Shown: positions 34,004 to 45,885, counted from the first letter of the stretch. The stretch is 64,000 nucleotides of DNA from Mycoplasma zalophidermidis (GCF_018913985.1 NZ_JAHMHK010000001.1:1-64000); one strand, 5' to 3'. Program-made: numbers and translations. The notes: generated by a model not told the origin, from the sequence alone.

Positions 34004-35554
34004 TTACTTCTTAGTTTTTTGGTTTCAGTAAGTTGTCAGATTAGTTTGTGTTTTTTGGTCCGTTGGAACAATAGCTTTATGTACAACATTGTATGAATAT
34101 AATACTTTATTTGTTACTGGATCTTTAATATCGTAATTATCCTTAATTTCATACAATTGTTTAGCATAAAATTGTTCATATTCATCTAGGTCTGAAAACT
34201 TATTTTCCAGTGCGTAATTATATTGCGCTTTAAATGCAGGGGTATAAGAAACATAGTCAAAGTTTGTTCAAGCACTAAATTTTTCAACTGTTTCAGTTGG
34301 TAGTGTTGATCAATCAAGCTGATTTAAACCACCTAAAAAAGATTTCTTCGCCGTGTCAAGAAGCTGGTCGTAGGTTTTTTCGTCTACCAAATCACTTTGT
34401 GCTATCACTAAACCATCAACTAGTAATAAGTTTGATTTTGGTCTAATAAATCTAATTGTTCCATCGGCAACTGTTTCAATATTATCGGTTGAAAAATAAG
34501 CATCTGTTGCATCACCGTTATAGATAATTCCAGCTTGAATATTAGACTGGTCGTTAATTAAATTTGTTAAAAGCAACTGGCCATCACCTAACAACTGAAC
34601 GTTAGAATCCGTTAAAGAATATCCAGTACCATCTTGAATTAATTTTGAAAAATTATCAATTAAATTTTTATATAAATCAGGAGCATCAACTGTGCTTGCA
34701 TTACCTGAAATATTACTGTCAAAGTATTCTTTTTCATTATCATATTCGTAGGCAGAGCCATAAATCATATTATCTCTAACAGCATCAGTAATTTCTCAAC
34801 GATTGTAACCATTAGCTTTTAAAGCTTTTAAAACATCAATAAATCTCGTTTCTTTTTTATCATTACTCTTATCTTTATTAAATCCGGAGCTGTATAATGA
34901 ATTAAGAATTTTTTGGTCTGTTTCATAAAGTTTTTTACGACCTTCGGATGTTGATAGGTCGAAATTCCTTAAATTATTATTAACTTTTGTTGGATTATAA
35001 GCAACAACCATGTCCTGACTGAAATAAGGAATAAAATAATCGTACAAATGACGTTTTACTCCATCTTTTCAATCCTTACCGTTAAAATCAGTTTCCAATG
35101 TTTTATCATATGATGTCAAATGTTGCCAAACTTGGTCAGTATATAAACTTTTTTGGAATTCGCGATACTCATTACTTAATTTATATTGGTCAAAACTTTT
35201 ATTTAAAGCTCACGTAGGAGTTTGATCAGCAAATAGTTTTAAATAATCAATTTCTTTTAATTTATTACGTCTGATTAACTGAACGGCTTGTGCATCCGAA
35301 CCGATCCCACCTAAGGCTTTTTTTGTTAAAATTGCTTTCGTGAATTCATTTAGTGTTTCAAATTCTTTAAAATCATATTTTTCGCTAATAATCGCAACCG
35401 CATCATCTGACATGTACGATTTATAGTTGTAAAATGTAGGTTTAAATGGTTTTTTAAATTTATATGTTACACCAGCAATCATAACCGCGCCTACCGCCGA
35501 TGCTGCTACACCCAAACTTATTTTTTTAATTAATGATATTGTCTTAGTTTTCAT
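34004..35554 (-). CDS. potD: Spermidine/putrescine-binding protein PotD
   Basis: A 516-aa substrate-binding protein of the polyamine importer. It has no lipobox Cys; the N-terminal helix (ISLGVAASAVGAVMIAGVTY, about residues 12-31) should anchor it outside the membrane. The following FYNYKSYMSDDAV and YDFKEFETLNEFTKAILTKK match the start of the PotD fold, and the region with LLGDGQLLLTNLINDQSNIQ and AGIIYNGDATDAYFS corresponds to the ligand-lobe segments. Last gene of potABCD: the ATG lies inside the end of potC (11-base overlap). Several TGA Trp codons. Function is inferred from gene order plus fold motifs. Confidence 0.85.
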
Positions 35555-36371
35555 TGTTGCCTTTCGGTGCTATTTTTTTAAGTTTATTTTTGCGAACTTT
35601 ATGTGCAATATAAATAGCATTTCCAATTAATGTTAAAGTAAGAACGGACGCTCCAACAACAAGACCCCAACCTCTGAAGTTACCTTCATAAAGTTTTGTA
35701 CCTAACGTTGAAGTGTTGGTAGTTGTTTTTAAAATTATAAAATCATCAAATGAAAGAAAGGCGGCCACCAATCCAACAAAAATTATTGATGGAATCATGT
35801 AAATAAAATACGTTTTAAATCAAGCTTTAAATTTAGAATAACCTAAATCCTGACTCGCTTCAAAAAGAGAACGTTCAAATTTTTCACTTCTTGGATACAT
35901 TAAACTAATGCCGTATGGCAACGCCATAACTGTATGACCAACAATCCCTCTTAATAAACCTTCTTTAGCTACAGATAGTGTTCCAAAAAAGAACGAGAAT
36001 ACAAGTACCAAACCAATTGCTGTGATGTTATCAGGGTTAATCAAAGGTATGTTGTTAACTGATTTAATTACTCTTTCGTAGTTTTTATTCTTTTGTCTTC
36101 ATAATGCAAAAACAGTAACTAACGAAATCGAAATAACCAAAACTGCTGTAAAAATTGCAATAATTACCGAGTTAATTAACGCAACATCTCGACCACCATC
36201 AAAAAATGTTGTTCACGACTCGGCGCTAAATGTATTTCATTTTGATGATAAATAACCTTTATCACTAGGTTTGTTAAAACTAAAAATTGCTGCAAAACAT
36301 AACGGGATATATGTTAATGCCAAAATTATATAAATATAACTTTTCTTTAGAAATTCAGTAAATTTAGACAT
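35544..36371 (-). CDS. potC: Polyamine ABC importer permease PotC
   Basis: A 275-aa permease with about six helices. It has the N-terminal IYIILALTYIPLCFAAIFSF helix, then SWTTFFDGGRDVALINSVI and the EAA loop SLFEASQDLGYSKFKAWFKTYF that docks on PotA. Length is right for PotC. It overlaps potB by 8 bases (ATG inside the potB end), so translation is coupled. Confidence 0.9.
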
Positions 36372-37194
36372 GTTTACCTCTTTTCGCTAATTTAATAATT
36401 GCCCGTGGTAAGAAATTAATTATTCCATAGCAACCAATAAAAATTGCACTTACAACTAATACTAGTACTGAACCTGCAGATAATTCAAATGCGTTTGATG
36501 CATCTGAATATTGATTAATTAAGGATCCTACCGTTTGTAATTGAGCTGGGTTAGATAATAATTTATCGCTAATAACAAATGTTGTTGCAGAAGCTAGGAA
36601 AATTAAGCTTAGACCACTTAATATTGCTTTAAAACTATAAGGAATAACAACCTTAAATAGTGTTTTTATTTTGTTATAACCTAAATCTCCGCTCGCTTCT
36701 ATAATATTTTTAGGCATATCTCGAAAAACTGAATAAAGAGGCATTATCATGTAAGGTAAGTTTAAATAAGTTAAAGCTAAAATCATAAATCATTCAGCGT
36801 TTAAAACATCTTCATCAAACATGCTTAAGAAAAATCCTCTAATTGCATAAATTTTTGCTATTGTAAAAATAATCATTGGTGAAAGAATTAAACTCATTGC
36901 GTATATTGGCAATATTTTGCTTCTTGATGTAGCAGTAAAATACGCATAAGGAAAACCAATTAGTAGGCAAAGAATTGCTGATATAACACCAATTTTTAAA
37001 CTACGCCCAATAATTTTTCAAGTATTAAATTCTTTAACTAACTGCGCATTGTCAAAATTTTCTCTAGGAGTAAAAGCTTGGACAATGATTAAAATAACTG
37101 GCAAAATTATCAAAAATATTGCAATTGCTATATAAGGCAAAAGCATCAATAAGCGCTTATTTAAAGCTAATTTTGTACCTAATTTAGAATTCAT
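36364..37194 (-). CDS. potB: Polyamine ABC importer permease PotB
   Basis: A 276-aa permease with about six helices. Helix one is LLMLLPYIAIAIFLIILPVI; later segments YLNLPYMIMPLYSVFRDMP and IEASGDLGYNKIKTLFKVVI form the cytoplasmic EAA loop. The ATG at 37194 overlaps the end of potA by 11 bases and has no strong Shine-Dalgarno site, so it probably depends on coupling to potA. The upstream frame stays open into potA but that stretch is the potA sequence in another frame. Confidence 0.9.
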
Positions 37195-38554
37195 CTTTTG
37201 AGTAATCTCACTTAGGATCTTTTGCCATGATATGAATTGAGTCAATTGTTCAACTAATTGAAACTTTTGCTCCTTGTTCAAATTTCTTTGCAGTTTCTAC
37301 AAAAATATGGTAACCGTTTTTGAAAACTACTTTTAAATAGTAATAACTGCCACGATACGACATTTCTTCGATTTTGCCAATAATACCCGTTTTTTTCCTT
37401 GTTTCGTCAGCGTACATAATGTCAACGTCTTCTGGTCTAATTAAAACATCTACTTGTGAATTTGGTTCAAATTCATCTTCATCATGAACAGTTTTAAATG
37501 TTTTATCCATGAATGTTACTGTAGCATCTTTGTTGAATTTTGCACTATAAATATTTGAATCACCAACAAAGTTTGCAACTCATTTATTAACTGGATAGTC
37601 ATAAATTTGCTTTGGAGTGTCATATTGTTCAATAACACCATCTCTCATGATTGCTATACGGTCTGATAGTTCTAATGCTTCATCTTGGTCGTGAGTTACA
37701 AAAATAAATGTAATTCCTAAGCTTTGTTGTAGACTTCTTAAAAGTTTTTGCATTTTTTCTCTAATTTTAGCGTCTAGTGCACTTAGCGGTTCATCTAAAA
37801 GCAAAATAGTTGGTTCAATAACTAATGATCTAGCAAGAGCAACACGTTGTTTCATACCACCAGATAGTTCATTAATTGCTTTAGTCTCTGAACCTTTTAG
37901 TCCAACTAGTTCAACAATTTTAGCAACTTCTGCATTCATTTCTTCTTTTGAAATTTTTCTTGTTAAGTATACTTTTTCGAAGTTTTCTTTTTTCATATCA
38001 ACATAATTTTCTCAATATGAATAGTTGAAGTCTGAACGGTCTAATCATTTTCTTCTTCTTTTATAAGGAAGAGAGTTAGTTTTCAAATTTTGCATTTCTG
38101 ATTCATATTTCTTTTGTAATGAATCTAGTTTAGCCATTTCTTGTTTAGCTTTTTTATCTCATACTTTAATTTTTTGTTCTAATAAAGTTTCGTGTTTTGG
38201 GTTAATGGTATCTTTAGGAATTCTTTTTAGAGACAAACCATATTTAATGTTACCTTCAACATTTAAATGCGGGAAAAGAGCGTAATCTTGGAAAATGGTT
38301 GATAAATCTCTTTTGTGCGGTGGTAAATCTTTAATATCTCTATCATTAAATTTGATTTCACCACGAGTCGCTCTTTCGAAACCAGCAATAAGTCTCAAAA
38401 TCGTTGTTTTTCCTGAACCTGATGGTCCTAACAAGGTAACAAACTCACCTTTTTTAATTTTTAAGTTAATATTTTCTAAAACTACTTTGTCACCGAATTC
38501 TTTAACAACTTCTTTTAATTCAATAACATTTCGAGTGTTTTGTGTTTTATTCAT
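37184..38554 (-). CDS. potA: Polyamine ABC importer ATPase PotA
   Basis: A 456-aa ATPase. Walker A is [14 protein letters not shown] near residue 41, the Q-loop is [20 protein letters not shown], the signature [14 protein letters not shown], Walker [13 protein letters not shown] and H-loop [10 protein letters not shown]. After the core comes a TOBE-like regulatory domain with [13 protein letters not shown]. Usual PotA is about 370-380 aa; here about 85 extra residues lie between the Q-loop and the signature, Lys/Glu-rich and helical. ATG at 38554 has AGGAGG 6 bases upstream. First gene of the polyamine operon, behind a structured leader. Confidence 0.93.
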
Positions 38555-38752
38555 AAATCCTCCTAAATAGTTATGTGTAAATACTAGTGAGCCAGGCAAC
38601 TCAACTAGTAACTATTGGAAGCTAAATCAAACAAGTCTTCGAAATACTCGGCATGCGAAAAACTAAGTGAGGTGCAAAACTCACTTGAAAAATTCTGTAA
38701 TATATACTTAGTACCTGTCTTAATTGAATCTTTCATAATATTGCTTATTATA
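38555..38752 (-). promoter_or_regulatory. Structured leader of potABCD
   Basis: TATAAT on the minus strand (38747-38752) predicts a leader of about 185 nt. Two hairpins can form: AAGTGAG/CTCACTT (38665-38686), followed by a T-rich run on the RNA, and ACTAGTTGAG/CTCACTAGT (38583-38609). Because both have a GAG/CTC-type core, the left arm of the first can also pair with CTCACT of the second, giving alternative folds. No known riboswitch was recognised. The remaining bases up to the pepF start at 38994 are AT-rich and empty of genes apart from the pepF promoter. Confidence 0.4.
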
Positions 38753-38993
38753 TATAACTTAATTTTTTTATAAATAAAAACATATTATTTTTTTTATGCT
38801 AATTCCATCAAAAATAAAATCTTATTTCGTTATTATTTTTAAATCTTTTTTTACTATTTCACTGATTATTCAATGTAGCTAATAAAAATAACATTTTAAT
38901 GCACTGAACTATAATACACATTCCAGATACATTACCTAAATATTGTAATATAATGAATTATTATAAATAACATATTAATATTTAGAGGTAATT

Positions 38994-40823
38994 ATGAAAC
39001 AATACAAAAATTTAAAAGAAGTAGACAAAAAATATTGCTTTGACCTTGATAGTTTGCTAGAGGGAAAAACTATTGAACAACTATTTGAAAAATATACTGA
39101 ATTAATGGAATATTTCATTGAAACTAAGGATTCGAAATACGACAATATAGAAGCTTTTATTGAAAATTTGAACAATCGTGAGGAGGTTGGAATATTAACC
39201 AACAAAATTCACAATTACATATCAAATAATTCAAATAGAGAGCTAACTAATAGTTATTTCACTGAATTGAGTAACAAATGAGATTTGATTAACCATGAAA
39301 TTGCGCAAAAAATGGGTTCAGAAACTGTGAGATTCTATAAAAACATCGATAAAATAAAATTTTGAATCAATGACGAAAGACTTAAAGCACACAAAAAGTC
39401 TTTAGTTGAAATAATTGAAGAATATGAACATAAATTAGATGATTCAGTTGAAGAATATATTATTAAAAAAGAAAAATCTTCACCATCTTTTGAAGGAGTT
39501 TTTGACTTAATAACTGATGCTGAAATGGACTATGGATTCCCACTTGATTCTAAAGGAAAAAAACACAAATTAAGTCCTGCAGCGAGGCTACAATATTTAA
39601 AATCAAACGATTCGGTTTTAAGAAAAAATACTGCTATTAATTGACAAAACGCCTTATATAGACATAAAGATTCATTAGCCAATCTTCTATTCCAACAATT
39701 CAATACAATTGCAACAGAAGCTAAAATCAGAGGTTACAAAAATTCAGTTTATATGTTAACAAAGGAAGATAAAGTTGACGACGAATTATTACAATCGCTT
39801 TTTAAAAGGGTCAGCGGACTAAAGAATGTTATTTCTAAAAAGAACAAATGATTCAAAAAGTTTTATGAAGCTAAATTCAATGAAAAATTCCGCCCAAAAT
39901 ATGACTCATTTAGGGAATTAGTCAATGTTAAGTCCAACTACACAGTTGAAGAAATGAAACAAACTGTTTTTGAGGCATTAAAGCCTTTTGGAAAAGAATA
40001 TTCATCTATGATTCAAAAAGCATACGACGAAAACTGAATCGATTTTATGACTATAGACAACAAAGTATCCGGAGCATATTCTATCGGTTCCACATATGGA
40101 TTAGATAAAAAGTATATATTGATGAATTTTGATGGAGATTTAGGTTCTGTAGAAACATTAGCTCATGAATTGGGTCACTCAATGCATTCGTACTTCAGCG
40201 ACAAAAATAATGATATAAACAATTCTGATTACCCTATATTTTTAGCTGAAATAGCCTCAATTTTCAATGAATTGATGCTATATGACCACTTATTAAAAAC
40301 TTCTAAAAACGATTTATTTAAGTTCAAAATTGTACAAAGTATGATTGATGGTTTTGTCGGAACCGTACACAGACAAACGCTGTGGGCTAATTACGAATAT
40401 AATTTATATTCTGCAATTGAAAAAGGTGAAGTTGGTCCAAGTTATGAATCAATAGCAAAAATTTATTATGAAAATTCATTGAGATATTCAACAAAAAAAC
40501 ATAAATTTGACAAGAAGGATCAAATGGGTTCTGTTATAGTTCCTCATTATTACTACGGTTTTTATGTTTATAAATACGCAATCGGACAATTGGTAGCGAA
40601 CTTTTTCTATACTAAATATAAAAATGATGGTGAAAAATTCCTGCAATCTTACACCAATAATTTTTTATCAGCAGGTGGAAGTGATTATCCATTAAATATA
40701 TTAGCTAACATTGGTGTAGATTTAAAAAGTGAAGAGTTTTATCAAATAGGTTTCAAATACTTTGAAGAATTAGTTGAAGAATATATAAAACTAGGTAAAA
40801 AAATATTCAAAATTTCCGAATAA
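38994..40823 (+). CDS. pepF: Oligoendopeptidase F (M3 family)
   Basis: A 609-aa zinc peptidase that cuts short peptides in the cytoplasm. The catalytic motif is LAHELGHSMHSYFS with the downstream Glu ligand in PIFLAEIASIFNE, and GTVHRQTLWANYE and PHYYYGFYVYKYAIGQL complete the M3B pattern. Length is typical (about 600 aa). ATG 38994 follows AGAGGTAATT. It likely acts on Opp-imported peptides together with the M42 aminopeptidase. Five or so TGA codons as Trp. Confidence 0.94.
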
Positions 40824-40859
40824 ACACATATTACAATGTAATAAGACAAAGGAGGTTAT

Positions 40860-42662
40860 ATGATTAAAATGTTAAAAATGCTACCAAAAAAAATTAAATT
40901 CACATTTATTTCAGGGGCAATAATAGCTTTTGTTGCTGTTATTGTTAGTTTGCTTTTACCAAATTTTATATCTCAATTCATAAGATTAATTTTTGATGAT
41001 AAAGAATTACAAACGATTGAATTATTGAGTGGAAAAATTACCTTGTTTAAAGATAAACCTCGAAATGAGGTTAGAGATTGATTAATAATAATGATTGCGA
41101 TTCAAACCGCAATCACTGCACTATTAACATTTGCGTTTACGGCTATATTTGTATATGCTGCGGAACAATGCTCATATTTTTATAGAATGAAACTATATGA
41201 CAAGATTAATAGTTTGAGTTTAAAAAACATTTCCGATTTAAAACCAGAATCGATTATGACGAAAATTTCAAATGATGTTGCTGTCTTTTGGGACTTTTTA
41301 GTTGTTGGTTTTAGTACGATGATTCGTGGTTTTATGATGATTGTAGGCGGGATAATTATGGCCTTTATGGTTAATACAACAATGGCTTTAGTTATCACAC
41401 CCGTTATTCCTGGTCTACTTATTCTAATAACAATAATAGGTAAAATAACTAGTCCTCTAATTAAAAAAACGCAAAAAAATCTAGAGTATGTCACAAAAAA
41501 TATCGATGAAAACATTAAGGGATCTCGCACTATAAAAACATACAATCTTGAAAATAAAAGAAGTAAACAATTCTCCGGTTCTAATGAAACATGATACAAA
41601 TTAAGTGTTAAATTCAATTCAATAATTTCAATTCTTCACCCAGTGTTCTATACATTAATTAATTTTGTTGTAATTGGAATATTCATGGTAATAAGACACC
41701 AAACGCTAGAACATGTGGCGACAGCTACTGACTTAGTTAATATGAATATTTTTATTGAATACTTATGAACGATTGGTTTTGGAATTATCTTATTAACTGT
41801 ATTTATTATTTTCGGTTTTAAAGCTAGGGTATCAGCTGGTAGATTAATGGAAATATTTAATGCCAAAGCAGATAAATTGTATGTTGAAAACGGAATTAGA
41901 ATTTCTGATATTTCTAACAAAAATAATCTAAATTATGATTTAAATATTAAAAATTTAAATTTTAAATACTATCAAGATAATCCAAACTACGCCTTAACTG
42001 ATATTAATCTAAACGTTCCGTTCAAATCTTCACTAGGAATTATTGGGTTATTCGCCTCAGGAAAATCAACTCTTGTCTCGTTGCTATTGAATAATTATGT
42101 ATACAACGAAGGATCTATAACTATTGGTGGTCACGAGGTTAACCAAATCAACACTAAACAATTATTAGACACTGTCGGCATAGTTTATCAGGACCCAATG
42201 CTATATTCAGGAACTATTAAATCAAATATGCTATGAGCCAAACCTGATGCAACTGACGAAGAAATAAATCTAGCCCTAAAAAATGCTTGTGCTTACGATT
42301 TTGTGTATAAATTTGATGATAATCTAAATCACCCAGTTACACAAGGCGCCACAAATCTTTCAGGCGGTCAAAAACAAAGAATTTCAATTGCTAGAACACT
42401 TTTACGTAAACCTAAGATTTTAATCCTAGACGATTCAACGAGTGCGCTAGACAACATTACAACTAAAACAGTAATTAATAATATTATTAAAAATTATGAC
42501 TGTAGCACTATTCTAATTTCTCAGAAAATTGGGGCGTTAAAAAATTGCGATAAAATCGCTGTAATGGATTCGGGTCACATTATTGACCAAGGTAGCCACG
42601 AGCACTTAGTCAAAAATTGTCCCTTCTATAAACAAATTCATCAAAATCAATTGGAACAATAA
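40860..42662 (+). CDS. Heterodimeric ABC exporter, subunit with degenerate ATP site
   Basis: A 600-aa half-transporter: six membrane helices (about residues 15-340) followed by an ATPase domain. Walker A is GLFASGKST, the signature LSGGQKQR is complete, but Walker B ILILDDSTSALD has Asp525 in place of the catalytic Glu, and the H-loop is ILISQK with Gln555 instead of His. Those are the hallmarks of the non-catalytic half in heterodimeric exporters of the MdlA/LmrC type. GGAGG sits 5 bases before the ATG. The partner follows 10 bases later. Substrate unknown; multidrug or lipid export is typical for the class. Confidence 0.9.
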
Positions 42663-42672
42663 AGGAGGTTAA

Positions 42673-44484
42673 ATGAAATTAAAACGTAAACTTGGTTCAA
42701 CCCTCGGCATTATTAAGTTAGTTAATAAATATTCTGGAAAATCGAGATGATTATTATATTTGGGATTTTTAACTACTTTGATTAATTCTATTGCTTATAT
42801 TGCAGGTACCGTTATTACGGGTTTGATAGTTTCACATGTCTTTACACCCGAAGCATTCCAAAACCCGACAAAGTTCAATCATAACTACTTTAATTTAATG
42901 GTATCATTAATGAGTTTATCGTTCTTAACTTATGCAGTATTTAGATTTGTAGAATTTAGAATTTATATCATTTGTGGTTATGCTACTGCTAAAAATATGC
43001 GTAAAATTGCAATGGATAAATTACTTAAAATGCCTGTTTCTTATTATGATAAGAAAAAAACTGGAGACCTTATTTCCACTTTGGTTAACGACGTTAATAA
43101 CATTTCAGTGTCTTTAAGTCAAATTTTAAACCAAGTGCTTTCAAATATAACTCACCTAGTAATCACGGCAATTATGATGTTTCTATATAGCTTCACAATT
43201 TCATTAATTACAGGTGTTATTACCGTGATATTATTCTCAGTTGCTGCTGTGATGATACATAAAGCACGCCCAAGAATTGAAGCGGTTTGAGATGGTTTTG
43301 GCGATTTAAACGCATTTGTTGAAGAAAGTGTTAAGAATATGAAAATTACCAAAACCTTTGGTCGTCAAAAAGAATCGACTGAAAAATTTAAAAAAATTGC
43401 TAATCACATCTATAAAAACGCATTAGTTGCTGACTTATATGGACAAATTGCTAACCCGTGATTTATCATGTCAACCAACATTGTCGTCTTAGCGTGTGCG
43501 GTCTTAGCATTAGTGTTCAAAAATTATAATCTGCCGCTGTGAGCATTGATGCCTCATCCAAACGGTCCTGATGCAGGATTTATAGTTGCTTATGTTGGTT
43601 TAGTCTTCAATATTACTGGCGCATTACAAACAATTACTAACACAATATTCGCTTCGCAAAATGGGATAGTTTCTTCCGAAAGAGTTAATCAATTAGTTAA
43701 TTTAGAACCGCCTAAAGAATTATCAAATCAAGTTGATTTAACCAATGTCAAAGGTCACATTAAATTTGACCATGTTTGGTTTAGATACAACACCTCTAAA
43801 GATGAATGGCATCTAAAAGACGCGTCCTTCCAAGCATTACCTGGCCAAAGTATAGCTTTGGTTGGTGCAACCGGTGCTGGGAAAACTACTGTTATCAACT
43901 TATTAAGTAAATTTTATGATTACGAAAAAGGTTCAATTACAATTGACGACATCGAATTAAAAAATATTACAAAAACCAGCCTAACAAACGCCATGGCTGT
44001 TGTCTTACAAGATTCATTTATGTTTAAGGATAGTGTTTACAACAATATTTTAATTGGCAACAAAGACGCTTCCCAACAACAAGTCTACGATGCCTCTGAT
44101 ATTGTCTCGGCCCACCAAACTATTTTACGTCTTGAAAAAGGTTACGATACTCAATTACAAGATAACGATATGTTGCTTTCTAAAGGCGAAAAACAACTGC
44201 TAGCCATTGCAAGGGCAGTACTAGGCGATAAAAAAATATTAATTTTGGATGAAGCCACATCAAATATTGACTCTAACACTGAAAAAATAATTCAGGATGC
44301 TTTATCTAATACTATTATGAAAAATAAAACAAGCATTGTAATTGCGCACCGTTTAAGCACAATTAAAAATGCTGACTTGATTCTTTATGTTGAAGATGGC
44401 TACATTGTAGAACAAGGTACACACGAACAATTACTTGCTCAACAGGGAAAATACGCCTCGTTATATAAATCACAATTCGCTTAA
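42673..44484 (+). CDS. Heterodimeric ABC exporter, catalytic subunit
   Basis: A 603-aa half-transporter with a six-helix membrane part and an ATPase domain. Walker A is GATGAGKTT, Walker B ILILDEATSNID with catalytic Glu, and the H-loop IVIAHRLSTI is intact. The signature is LSKGEKQ rather than LSGGQ, so the site it shares with the partner's Walker motifs is the degraded one. Together with the preceding gene this gives one full and one degraded ATP site. AGGAGG lies 5 bases before the ATG. A GAAA-loop terminator follows. Confidence 0.9.
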
Positions 44485-44500
44485 TATAACACACAAAATT

Positions 44501-44526
44501 TAACACTTGAAAAAGTGTTATTTTTA
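44501..44526 (+). terminator. Terminator after the ABC exporter
   Basis: TAACACTT and AAGTGTTA form an 8-bp stem with a GAAA tetraloop (44509-44512), followed by TTTTT. Confidence 0.8.
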
Positions 44527-44671
44527 TTGAATAATATTTAATTAAAATAATTTGCCTAATAACACTCAATATTAATTGAATAAGTTATTTATTCACCTAT
44601 TCTCAGGATTTAAATGAATAATATATAGTAGTAATGCAAATATTATCATGAAAGACAATTTAGGATAAAAA

Positions 44672-44812
44672 ATGGATACATATTTAATTTTAGAAATATC
44701 AATGTTTACTATATACGGATTAATACCTTCTTTTTTTATAATATTCAATTCACTCGCACTTATTCATATACATAAAAATATTTATCTAAAATCATGAAAA
44801 ATAACTCAATAG
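44672..44812 (+). CDS. Tiny membrane protein (46 aa), unknown
   Basis: ATG at 44672 follows AGGATAAAA. Under code 4 it gives 46 residues: an N-terminal hydrophobic stretch from LILEISMFTIYGLIPSFF to FNSLALIHI, then a basic end HKNIYLKSWKITQ, and TAG. One Trp is TGA. It overlaps the next small gene by 19 bases. No family recognised; short length keeps confidence moderate. Confidence 0.4.
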
Positions 44813-45042
44813 TTTTTCTTTGCTTGTTCACGATTTGATTTAACTTATTCCTTTTATTATTCATAACAAGCTTGACTTATACAATACAAAAATTCTCAAT
44901 TGATAGTAGTGACAAAATATGGCCAATTGGAATTTACAATTGATTAGAAAAATTCGATGTTTTTTGAATGCTTGTAAATGTTTATAGTTTTGCTAGGTTC
45001 CTAGTAACTAGTGCATTATTAGTTTTGAATATTATGTTTTAG
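44794..45042 (+). CDS. Small two-helix membrane protein (82 aa), unknown
   Basis: Code 4 gives 82 residues from ATG 44794 to TAG 45042. It has two predicted helices, about residues 6-29 (FLCLFTIWFNLFLLLFITSL) and 59-80 (MLVNVYSFARFLVTSALLVL), joined by an acidic/aromatic loop with WPIGIYNWLEKFDVFW. Three Trp codons are TGA and one is TGG. It overlaps the 46-aa gene upstream by 19 bases, and a clean terminator follows at 45054, which supports a real two-gene unit. No homologue was recognised. Confidence 0.5.
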
Positions 45043-45053
45043 CGAAATTAAAA

Positions 45054-45082
45054 AATAACACTAGTGCAAGTGTTATTTTTTG
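45054..45082 (+). terminator. Terminator after the small membrane protein pair
   Basis: AATAACACT (45054-45062) and AGTGTTATT (45069-45077) form a 9-bp stem followed by T residues. Confidence 0.75.
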
Positions 45083-45222
45083 ACACCTAAACTGTATGTT
45101 TATTAAAAGATGAAAATGTACACAAAATTGATAATTTTCTTCTGGTCAAGCCACTTATTTTAGCAATACATAACATATAATTTAACTTGATTATTCATTA
45201 TTATTGATTACATCAATCTATT

Positions 45223-45672
45223 AACAAAGAAAAAAAACTAGATACACCGGTTGTTCCAGATAAACCAGTCAAGCCGAGCGAAAAAACTGACTTTTCGAAT
45301 AAAACAGCCATATTTCCACCTAAAGAATTTATTAAAATAAAACATTTTGATGAATTAACTGCTAACGATTTAGGTCAATCTAATTTTAGAGTAATCTACT
45401 AGATAAGTAGACATTAAGATTTTGTTGCTGAAAAGGAAGTAAACACAAACAAAATTACAATTACTTATAAATTAAGTAATTGTAAAGAAACCATAAATGT
45501 CAAAACCGCAGAAGTTAGAGTCGTTCAATTCAAAAAAAAGAATTACCGAAGAAAAACAAACAATCAAAATCAAAGAAATAAAAAAGAATTAGCTAAAATC
45601 AATGTTACTTTTGAATTAAATGCGTGCAAAAGAAAAAAACTTTTGATATCCCTTGTTACTGATTTCAAATAA
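45223..45672 (+). pseudogene. Decayed lipoprotein gene remnant
   Basis: One frame reads a Pro/Lys linker (LDTPVVPDKPVKPSEKTDF) of the kind that follows mycoplasma lipobox cysteines, then meets TAG at 45400 and TAA at 45415, and continues in the same frame as KITITYKLSNCKETINVKTA to a TAA at 45670-45672. That second block is typical of lipoprotein immunoglobulin-like repeats in this group. No start or signal peptide in frame is left upstream, so the gene is dead. A terminator remains at 45753-45790. The stops rule out an expressed protein; the parent family can only be guessed. Confidence 0.6.
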
Positions 45673-45752
45673 TTAACTAGAACAGATTTAAATTTCAATA
45701 GATTCAGATAAAAAAGAATTGTTTATAAATGATTCGCCTAGTCTTGTAAATT

Positions 45753-45792
45753 AAATATCAAGCGCAACGTAAATGTGCTTGATATTTTTATT
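45753..45792 (+). terminator. Terminator of the dead lipoprotein gene
   Basis: AAATATCAAGC (45753-45763) pairs with GCTTGATATTT (45777-45787) and is followed by T residues. Confidence 0.75.
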
Positions 45793-45857
45793 ATTTTATA
45801 TAATATTAGAAATAATTCATCAAGAACAAAATTTGTCTAATTAGTTGTAAATAAACT

Positions 45858-45885
45858 ATAATAAAACAATAGGCATAAGCCTATT
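45858..45885 (-). terminator. Terminator of the HAD phosphatase gene
   Basis: AATAGGC (45868-45874) and GCCTATT (45879-45885) form a stem that overlaps the stop codon; a partly T-rich stretch follows on the minus strand. Confidence 0.5.

Noticed and set aside
37195-37281. Earlier start for PotB, adding 29 residues
   Set aside because: The added stretch lies in potA coding sequence, lacks a ribosome site and does not resemble a PotB N-terminus.
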